Source: Barthelona sp. PAP020 (taxonomy: Eukaryota > Metamonada: BaSk clade). From it: a stretch of DNA of 58,172 bases. Below are positions 51,657 through 58,172 of this stretch, one piece after another. Numbering within the stretch: position 1 is the stretch's first letter; each line of letters starts with the position of its first letter. Both the position numbers and the translations under genes were made by a program. The DNA lies in contig JARQWU010000035.1 in assembly GCA_040182905.1 (NCBI GenBank), forward strand, positions 1 through 58,172, read 5' to 3'. Under the pieces are notes generated by a model. That model was not told the DNA's origin. It did not search any database and saw nothing but the letters and a program-made list of their open reading frames with translations.

Positions 51657-54161
51657 ATGTCCAACATATCCCAAAATATATTAAGAAATTTAACAGACCG
51701 AGTTATTGAAAAGAGAAGAACTGGAATTTCAGAAATAGAAAAGAGTGTTGAAGATTTTATTAATCAAGGTGATTTCAATGAAATTAACTTAATGATTGAT
51801 TATTTTACACAAAATTTAATATATTCAACTCAACCAAATATTAGAAAAGGAGGATTATGTTCGTTTATTGGTATTGTTAAAGCTCTAGGCCCTGAAAATT
51901 CATCTAAATTTTTGAATAAAATGCTATATCCAGTTTTTTCATGTTTAACAGATACTGATTTCCAAATTCGATATTCTGCTGCTGAAACTCTTTTTGCTAT
52001 TTTAAAATGGAGTGAATTGGTTACTTTATGTTATTTTCCTGCATTACTGGACAGTCTATTATTGCTCAGTGGTGATCCTGCTGAAGAAGTGGCGCAATCT
52101 TCTGCAATCTTAGAATCTTCTCTTAAATATTTGGTACAAATGGTTTTTTCACAGCAACAAACAGGAAAAACGTTTGATCGTTCCAGGGAATTATCTACTG
52201 TTGAACTTTTCTTTGATAATGTTGTTTTGGTTCAAAATAACGAAGTTGATGTATTTGCTATTGGTTTATCAGCATCTAAAAGCAATTTTACTATGGCTGA
52301 AGAGCCAAAAATACCTTCTTTTAATCAATTATTTTATGATTTTTTACTGGTCTTGTTTCATCGCATAAATTTAGAGAATAGTCGACAGAAAGAAGTATTG
52401 TTGGGATGGTTATCATTTTTTCAACAAAGATTTGAAAAAGGTGCTCCTGTACCACCATCAGAATTTACTTCAGAATTTTTAACTAAAACACAAGATTTTT
52501 CAGAAAAGTATGGAGTTTTTTCTGATATTGTTAGACAAGTCTTCTTTGTCGTTGAAAATAACAGAGAAATAAATTTTTATCCTTTTCTTTCTGTGTTTAT
52601 TGAGCAATTTTTCAACAGTTATTCAGATTCTTCATCGTCCACAACTTATTCGGACAGAATTATTGAAGACATTATCTTAAAACTTGATTCACTTTCTTCA
52701 ATATTAATATATCCTTCAATACCTAATATTCAACGATTATTATCTGTGGAAAATAAGGTTAAAACCATTGAGTTGTTAAATTTGATTTCAATATACATGC
52801 GAAACGCTTTGAATCTTGTCAAAAGAGATAAATCTGAGCATATATTGTTAATTAAGAGTCTGGCCAAGTGTTTGACGATCTTTTTAAACATTTCAGCCAC
52901 GTCAAGCAATTTGGAAGCGCAAGAAATAGCTTTGAAGTTTTGTCAAGATATGTTAATTGAATATGATGAGTTTTTCCGAAACAACCTTTTGAGTTCAAAG
53001 GATATTACTGGATATTTAGATTTGAAATTTTTATCAGTTGAACTTACTGGATTGTTACATTTCCAATTTAAAAAGACCAGTTCAATTGTTTTCAATTGGA
53101 TAGAGTTTCTTTTGAGGGTTTGTCCTAAGAAAATGTTAACTGTTTCAACTATTGTACTTCCTACTTTATTGACTCATGGATTGCAAGACGCACATATTGA
53201 CATCGCAAAAAAGGCATGTTTTATCTTCAGTCTATATGCAAATTTGTCTATTGATTTGTTGGATGTTGTTTTATTTGAAAGTTTAAAAATGACACAATCG
53301 AAGAACATGAAGATTTCGAGATTTACACTCTTTCTGATTCATTTAGGTGACAATTTAGATATTAGTCTTGTCTTGTATCGTTTATTGTTGATATTATGTT
53401 CATTTTCATCCATTGAATCCCAAAGAAATCTATATTCTCAATCTACGGAATATACCTTCAATTTAGAGTTCATGAAAAAGATTGTATCTCAAATTGGAAT
53501 CATTGTTTTTTCGAGTTCAAATTATCAAAATATCAGAAAACTTTTGAGAAACATTTTGCAAAAAATTGAAAATGTCGAAGAATATCAGTGCGAAGACGTT
53601 GTTAATGTTTCACCATCTGATACTTTCAGAATTAATTTGAAAAGGATTTCTTATGATGCTGAAAAAACTGATGAAGTTGCAAAGTGTTGTGTTTGCACAA
53701 AGGTTTCTGCAGAACTGTTGTTTATTAGTCTATATCGTTGTTTCATGATCAACCCTGTTTGGGTTATCACTCTATGTTTGTTTAGTGGATTGTATACTCA
53801 AGCTTTGGATGTTATATACAAATTAGCTGACTATACTTTGACTGAAGAATTGTTTGAAGACCTTGATAAGTTGACTCAGTTGATTGAAAGCCCTGTATTC
53901 ACTCATTTAAGAATTGAATTGGTAAGGAATTCTGACAATGGAAAAGTATTATATAAAACTTTAGCAGCCCTCTTGATGATATTACCTGAATCTGTTAGTT
54001 TCAACAGAATTTATAGGAGACTTTCTGCATTGGTCCCCGTTCATCTTGCAAATTGCCCTGATGATGGTGTTCAAAAATTTCAAGAAATTTGTCCGAATAA
54101 ATCTCTAGAAAAGCAACTTTATAACGAATTCACACAAATAAATGGGATTCTGATGGAATAA
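51657..54161 (+). CDS. VAC14: VAC14, scaffold of the PIKfyve/Fab1 lipid kinase complex
   Basis: The 834-residue product (ATG at 51657, MSNISQNIL) is a HEAT-repeat protein. VAC14 holds the Fab1/PIKfyve kinase and the Fig4 phosphatase together on endosome or vacuole membranes, controlling PI(3,5)P2. Recognisable segments: the N-terminal block DRVIEKRRTGISEIEKSVED and NIRKGGLCSFIGI, the next HEAT unit TDTDFQIRYSAAETLFAI near 100-118, and the C-terminal Fig4-binding domain, ~640-800, with NPVWVITLCLFSGLYTQA, TEELFEDLDKLTQLIESPVF and LYKTLAALLMILPES. Length is close to that of animal and yeast VAC14. The open frame extends 30 residues upstream, through hydrophobic codons of a T-tract, starting at TTG, and is probably leader. 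I see no kinase or phosphatase partner in this window. Confidence 0.93.
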   Translation: MSNISQNILRNLTDRVIEKRRTGISEIEKSVEDFINQGDFNEINLMIDYFTQNLIYSTQPNIRKGGLCSFIGIVKALGPENSSKFLNKMLYPVFSCLTDTDFQIRYSAAETLFAILKWSELVTLCYFPALLDSLLLLSGDPAEEVAQSSAILESSLKYLVQMVFSQQQTGKTFDRSRELSTVELFFDNVVLVQNNEVDVFAIGLSASKSNFTMAEEPKIPSFNQLFYDFLLVLFHRINLENSRQKEVLLGWLSFFQQRFEKGAPVPPSEFTSEFLTKTQDFSEKYGVFSDIVRQVFFVVENNREINFYPFLSVFIEQFFNSYSDSSSSTTYSDRIIEDIILKLDSLSSILIYPSIPNIQRLLSVENKVKTIELLNLISIYMRNALNLVKRDKSEHILLIKSLAKCLTIFLNISATSSNLEAQEIALKFCQDMLIEYDEFFRNNLLSSKDITGYLDLKFLSVELTGLLHFQFKKTSSIVFNWIEFLLRVCPKKMLTVSTIVLPTLLTHGLQDAHIDIAKKACFIFSLYANLSIDLLDVVLFESLKMTQSKNMKISRFTLFLIHLGDNLDISLVLYRLLLILCSFSSIESQRNLYSQSTEYTFNLEFMKKIVSQIGIIVFSSSNYQNIRKLLRNILQKIENVEEYQCEDVVNVSPSDTFRINLKRISYDAEKTDEVAKCCVCTKVSAELLFISLYRCFMINPVWVITLCLFSGLYTQALDVIYKLADYTLTEELFEDLDKLTQLIESPVFTHLRIELVRNSDNGKVLYKTLAALLMILPESVSFNRIYRRLSALVPVHLANCPDDGVQKFQEICPNKSLEKQLYNEFTQINGILME

Positions 54162-54495
54162 ATCTTTCAGCAGAATGTTTTGTGCTGTAAAAGAGTTATT
54201 TTTTTTTTCATTTTCTTGGTTTTAAGAGAACCCAATTAATTATTTTTTTGGATTGTTAATTTTGCATGTATTTGATTGATGAAATGTTTTTGACATTTCT
54301 GTGGAGTTAATAAGATTTCTGCTTCAATTTTATTTTTTGACCTGTTCATCCAATCAAAATATGTTCACTGACTTCGATGTTAACAAAGTGCTTTGCTTAT
54401 TTTCAGCTGAGAAGATTTGTTGAGATTGAAAACATTTCCATTTGAGTTGATAATGTTCTCAATATTTTCATATTAATTTTAGCATTGATCATGAT
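54162..54495. other. Intergenic region between VAC14 and the cyclase-like gene
   Basis: About 334 nt, A/T-rich, with no gene-like frame. A CCAATCA motif sits near 54352, roughly 140 nt upstream of the next ATG; given that NF-YC is present it could be a CCAAT box, but one copy in AT-rich DNA is weak evidence. Confidence 0.35.
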
Positions 54496-57378
54496 ATGGG
54501 TTATGAGTTTGTTGTGAAAAATAAGGATTTGATTGTTAAACTCATATATTTGTTTAATTATGTTGTTCAAATATTAATTATTTTGAAACCTTTTTTTTCA
54601 TACAAAATATCCTTATTATGTATAATTATATTTTTAATTATTTATTTGATACTATGTAAATTTTCTTTTTATGAGATTATTGGGAATATTCTTTTGGTAA
54701 CTTTTTTTCACATATCATATACAACAGATTTTGCTTTCAATGACTTATTTCTTTATTTTTGTGAGAGTTTTGTCTCATTATTATATTTAAAAAGCGTTGT
54801 ATTAGAGGCGGAACCTCCATTTCCTATTTATGTTGTCTTTGAATATTTGGGATATCCTATAATGTATAAAATATTTGGAATAGATTTTAATTTCAACAAA
54901 GAATTCACATTTGCCCTGTTTAATTTTTTGATTATATTTTTTGCTTATAAATTTCATGTGAGAATTGTTGTTTCTACTGATCTGACATTATTAGATTTAA
55001 ACAATCAGTTAGTAACAGTTTTTTGTGAAATAATGAAGAGTTTTATCTCTAGTTCTGATAGATCTTTGTTGAGTTTATTAAGTGATCAAAATATTGAGTA
55101 TGATTCAATGAGTACCAAGGAATTACTGAAAACATTGGAGAATGAGTATATATTTTCTGTGGATAATGGAGTCATAGCAATTTTACAGTTTGCAACGAGT
55201 GATTTGAAGAATAATCCAATTGATCCAGGAGATAATATAGCAGGTTATTGGGCAACAAGTAATTTGATCACAGAATCTGGTTTTCTATGCTCACTTTTTA
55301 TAGGGTCTCAATTGGTTGTTGTTAAAGATCCCAATTTTCATTTACTTAGGAGAAATCGGTCATGTTCCGTTACAAATGTAAATTTTTTTAATAAAAGGAG
55401 GATGATGAATCATTTTAAAGACACTTTCCATTCTGATAATTTTGAAATGAATCAATCACTTCAGAATGTTGAGATCATTGAAGGTATGTTAGATTTGATT
55501 AAAAAAATTTTCATTTGCACGCCTAAGACCGTAAATTTTAGAGTTGCAGTAAATTATGGAGATTTTTCTATAAATTACTCTTACAGTCATCGATGTAATT
55601 TCACCGTGACTGGAAATGTTGTTGATGAGACAGTTGCTATGTTGTCATATTGTGAAATTGGCGAAATCATTTTACCTGAATGTATTGTCAACAAATTGAT
55701 GTGGGCTAAAGATTTTTTTTTGGTTCAAAAAAACACAAATGATAACTATTATGTTTGTAGTTTGAAGAATTATGAAAAGAATTTGGATAATCATATTGAA
55801 ATGAAAGGATATCAGGAATTTTGTTGTTCAGAAGTAAAAATTAAGACCAATAAAAATGTTAGTTTTCAAGCAATGAAATTAAATCGACCACTGATATTAG
55901 AATTTTCTGAGTTGATAATCAAACAGTTTTCTGATCCTTCGATCCAGGAAAAATCAAATCCTTTAACCCAATATTTAATTGCATACACCACTCACAAATC
56001 GAAACAATTTCACAGAAAGACTTGTTTAAAAATAACGATGTTTCAAACTGTCTTTATGTTATTAGGTCTATTTTTCATTATTTTTATTGGTAATATTAAG
56101 TTAGATGGACTTTTTTTTGCATTATTTTTTTTTCCAAGCACCATTCTGATTTTTCTAACAATGATAAGAAGATTGAACAGAATTTCTGACAGTTTTGATG
56201 AAATTATTGGATTTTTTTTGTGCTTATTTATTCCTATCATGATTCTTATCAAAACCAATTCATTTAAAGTTGGTGATGTTTCGGTTCTATTAGTATTTGT
56301 GTGGGTTTCAATTTTATTAATGAAGCAATTTTCTGTCTCTGTTATCGTTGAGAATAAGATCCGTTTTTTGAACGGAAAAATTTTATTGTTTCTTCCTATA
56401 GTTTTATTTGTATTTGATTTAATTGTGATAAAAGTGTTTTTTGGTAGTTCTATCCAATACGTTTATTCAATTCCTTCATTCATAACTTTCTTTGTTATAT
56501 TGGTTTTTGTTTTAAAAAGTATTGAAAGGAATATTGCTCAATTAAAGAATTGTCAAAATGAATTGAAGAAAATTGAGAAGAAAATATATTATTATTTGCC
56601 AAAGAACTTATTTATTGATGTATTTTTTCAACCGTTGGTAAATAGCAACAGATTAAGTGAAAAGCAAATTCGCAGTGCTGTTCTTTTTGTTATTCATTTG
56701 AAAATTAATTTTCCTTTTGATATTAGTGCAAATGTTGACAGTAAATCAGTTGAGCATCATGACACAGTTGATTTCATATTTCAGAAAATGATTGATGAAG
56801 AATTATCGAATTATAAATCAATAATATCATTTGGTACTCATGGTAACACGTGGTTCTTTTGTTCAACATATGAGAACTTTGGTGATTTGTCTTTTTTAAA
56901 GAAATATAAAAATAGTCTATTTCAAGAGTCAATTCAATTCTTTCAAATATTTGAACCGCTAAAATTTCAATTTAGCTTAAAGAATAAATTGAAAAGAAAA
57001 TTCCAAAATGACGTTAGATTTTTGTCTATGAATCTTATTTCAAACATCAATCTGTCAGTGTTTTTTGGACCTCATATAGTTCCTGTATTCCATTCAGATG
57101 ATTGGATTAACCTTATTAATCTGCTGTTTGCACAAAATACTTTTGGGATCTTTTGTAATACTGATATGCCAAAAATTTATAAGCATGTTTTTTTACTTTT
57201 GAGATGTTACTTTGTCAAATCATCTGTTTCTAAAGACAAAACCAATTTCTTGAAATTTTTCAAAGACTTTGGAATTTCTGCTACTGTTTTTGAATCAAGT
57301 TGCAATTATAAATTTGTAGATGAGCAGGCAATTCATTATAGAAAGAGAATTGCAAAGGTTTCAAAAGTGTTAGAATAG
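54496..57378 (+). CDS. 12-span adenylyl-cyclase-like protein with degenerate catalytic domains
   Basis: The 960-residue product has the layout of a transmembrane adenylyl cyclase: about six spans (~10-160), a cytoplasmic cyclase-like domain C1 (~220-400), a second six-span block (~515-680), then C2 (~715-960). C1 recognition is good: GVIAILQF (225-232) for the first strand, FRVAVNYGD (348-356) for the RVGIHxG strand, and FTVTGNVVDETVAM (369-382) for YDVWGDTVNxASRM, ending GEIILPE. C2 retains AVLFVIHL and SFGTHGNTW (778-786), and fades afterwards. In C1 the two metal-binding Asp positions hold Phe232 and Ser271. An active enzyme would make cAMP at the membrane; the losses suggest a pseudo-cyclase or a partner for another subunit. 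The TM blocks support membrane placement. Stop is TAG. Confidence 0.75.
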   Translation: MGYEFVVKNKDLIVKLIYLFNYVVQILIILKPFFSYKISLLCIIIFLIIYLILCKFSFYEIIGNILLVTFFHISYTTDFAFNDLFLYFCESFVSLLYLKSVVLEAEPPFPIYVVFEYLGYPIMYKIFGIDFNFNKEFTFALFNFLIIFFAYKFHVRIVVSTDLTLLDLNNQLVTVFCEIMKSFISSSDRSLLSLLSDQNIEYDSMSTKELLKTLENEYIFSVDNGVIAILQFATSDLKNNPIDPGDNIAGYWATSNLITESGFLCSLFIGSQLVVVKDPNFHLLRRNRSCSVTNVNFFNKRRMMNHFKDTFHSDNFEMNQSLQNVEIIEGMLDLIKKIFICTPKTVNFRVAVNYGDFSINYSYSHRCNFTVTGNVVDETVAMLSYCEIGEIILPECIVNKLMWAKDFFLVQKNTNDNYYVCSLKNYEKNLDNHIEMKGYQEFCCSEVKIKTNKNVSFQAMKLNRPLILEFSELIIKQFSDPSIQEKSNPLTQYLIAYTTHKSKQFHRKTCLKITMFQTVFMLLGLFFIIFIGNIKLDGLFFALFFFPSTILIFLTMIRRLNRISDSFDEIIGFFLCLFIPIMILIKTNSFKVGDVSVLLVFVWVSILLMKQFSVSVIVENKIRFLNGKILLFLPIVLFVFDLIVIKVFFGSSIQYVYSIPSFITFFVILVFVLKSIERNIAQLKNCQNELKKIEKKIYYYLPKNLFIDVFFQPLVNSNRLSEKQIRSAVLFVIHLKINFPFDISANVDSKSVEHHDTVDFIFQKMIDEELSNYKSIISFGTHGNTWFFCSTYENFGDLSFLKKYKNSLFQESIQFFQIFEPLKFQFSLKNKLKRKFQNDVRFLSMNLISNINLSVFFGPHIVPVFHSDDWINLINLLFAQNTFGIFCNTDMPKIYKHVFLLLRCYFVKSSVSKDKTNFLKFFKDFGISATVFESSCNYKFVDEQAIHYRKRIAKVSKVLE

Positions 57379-57887
57379 TTTGTTTTGATTTATTAAAAAA
57401 AAAATTTTTTTTCTTCTTCTATTGTTTAATTATTTCCAGGCCAAGGAGTGCTGTGCATATAAATGAATAAAAAAGAATTTTTTTTTGGTTTGGATGAAGG
57501 CTTTGAGATCTTATTAATCTGTTGAAAAATTTCAGATTTTCTAGGATAAAGTTTATACATAAAAATTTTGCTTTTGTAAAAATACAAAAAAAAATGGGAG
57601 TGAAGAATTTCAAAAAAATCCTCATACTACTTTGTTGAAATTCCTATTTTGTCCTTTCAATTTTTTTTGGAATGAGTTGTTTATGTTTGTTTAATCTGTA
57701 AATTCTTTTAGTTAATTAATAGCCCAAGCAATTTTTGTGTTCTTTAAAGAAAGTTAAACCAAGATGATAAAAATTATATTTCAAAATTGTTGATGTTTGT
57801 GAATTAATTCATTGAAAGAATAAATTTTATTTCATCACAAGAAGGCTTAAAACATCAAATTTTAAGATTCTAAAAAAGAATTTCATA
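57379..57887. other. Intergenic region upstream of tRNA-Glu
   Basis: About 509 nt with A and T runs near 57393-57412 and no convincing gene. A 68-codon minus-strand frame (57419-57625) is A/T-driven, Phe/Lys/Leu-rich and not persuasive. No snRNA or second tRNA was seen. Confidence 0.45.
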
Positions 57888-57960
57888 TCCGATATAGTCT
57901 ACTTGGTTAGGATAGTGGGTTTTCACCCCGCAGAACCGGGTTCGAATCCCGGTATCGGAG
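57888..57960 (+). tRNA. tRNA-Glu (anticodon TTC)
   Basis: A complete cloverleaf reads by eye: acceptor TCCGATA paired with TATCGGA and discriminator G; D-arm region TAGTCTACTTGGTTAGGATA; anticodon stem GTGGG/CCCGC around loop TTTTCAC with anticodon TTC; T-arm CCGGG-TTCGAAT-CCCGG. Internal A box (TAGTCTACTTGGTTAGG) and B box (GGTTCGAATCC) fit Pol III transcription. No intron. CCA is not encoded, as in eukaryotes. Confidence 0.97.
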
Positions 57961-57963
57961 TTG

Positions 57964-57969
57964 TTTTTT
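57964..57969 (+). terminator. Pol III terminator of tRNA-Glu
   Basis: A run of six T begins four bases past the tRNA 3' end, the usual Pol III stop signal. Confidence 0.8.
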
Positions 57970-57982
57970 ACCAACTTAACCA

Positions 57983-58172
57983 ATGGAAGAGGATCGAGTC
58001 TGGGGTTATCAACTTTCAAAGACAATTCACTTAAGACGAAAGGGCAAAATTAAAGGCTTTAATTTATATTTACTAACTGGGGTTGGGGAAATTACTCCAT
58101 GGTATCTTTGCTGTTTTGGTCAACCGATTCATTTCACGTTAGGTACAAGAAAAGGTATACGAAAGCTTTTAT
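57983..58172 (+). CDS. Start of an unidentified gene, cut by the window edge
   Basis: From the ATG at 57983 a frame of 63 codons runs to the window end with no stop: it begins MEEDRVWGYQLSK and includes GVGEITPWYLCCFGQP. G and C are visibly more frequent than in the other genes, and codons such as CGA, GGC and GGG appear, so it stands out from its surroundings. The ATG is only 22 nt past the tRNA, overlapping the area just after its terminator. I do not recognise the product. It may be a gene with an unusually short leader, an internal exon whose real start lies elsewhere, or part of an element inserted beside the tRNA. Coding status is uncertain. Confidence 0.45.
   Translation, partial: MEEDRVWGYQLSKTIHLRRKGKIKGFNLYLLTGVGEITPWYLCCFGQPIHFTLGTRKGIRKLL

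Noticed and set aside
57419-57625. 68-codon minus-strand frame between the cyclase-like gene and the tRNA
   Set aside because: Phe/Lys/Leu/Ile-dominated as expected from A/T-rich noncoding DNA, with no motif or conserved neighbour.
1-58172. Reassigned genetic code (suggested by ciliate-like TML calpain and AT richness)
   Set aside because: TAA, TAG and TGA each terminate well-supported genes, and no recognised gene needs read-through.

Overview
The window is nuclear DNA from an AT-rich microbial eukaryote. The evidence is a set of eukaryote-only genes (ARL2 GTPase, NF-YC histone-fold subunit, VAC14, a transmembrane calpain-like protein, a 12-span cyclase-like protein, a Pol III tRNA-Glu with internal A and B boxes), together with homopolymer A/T tracts between genes and no operons or Shine-Dalgarno sites. 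TAA, TAG and TGA all end clear genes, so the standard code is used; this argues against ciliates and hexamitids that reassign UAA/UAG. Genes are dense and almost intronless. The only intron I can support is 40 nt long, in the NF-YC gene. The lineage is not settled by the sequence: a metamonad such as a parabasalid or anaeramoebid is my low-confidence guess, and Heterolobosea are possible.

Layout, left to right. ARL2 (minus) and an unrecognised 248-residue gene (plus) are head to head with only 18 nt between start codons. Next comes one uninterrupted minus-strand reading frame of 29,856 nt (1758-31613). It encodes a 9,951-residue secreted or surface protein: signal peptide, about 9,300 residues of beta-solenoid-like repeats, a short Pmp-like patch, Cys-rich modules, then about nine membrane spans and a cytoplasmic tail. 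Upstream on the same strand is a secreted 415-residue protein. From 33.9 kb the plus strand carries an orphan 1,990-residue protein, a coiled-coil/WD40 protein, and a 1,816-residue protein with about 22 membrane spans and a C-terminal calpain fold (DEK1-like architecture) whose catalytic triad is lost. NF-YC follows. A head-to-head pair of orphan genes (634 and 420 residues) precedes VAC14, then a 12-span protein shaped like a transmembrane adenylyl cyclase whose C1 metal aspartates appear lost. The right end has tRNA-Glu(TTC) and, 22 nt past it, the start of a reading frame that runs off the window.

No operon logic joins these genes. The themes are membrane and trafficking functions (ARL2, VAC14, three multi-span proteins) and degenerate enzyme folds in two multi-span proteins. 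Strongest points for follow-up: the DEK1-like pseudo-calpain, the giant surface protein with bacterial-style repeats, the cyclase-like pseudoenzyme, the short NF-YC intron, and the 18-nt bidirectional promoter. All family calls are from reading motifs, without database searches.
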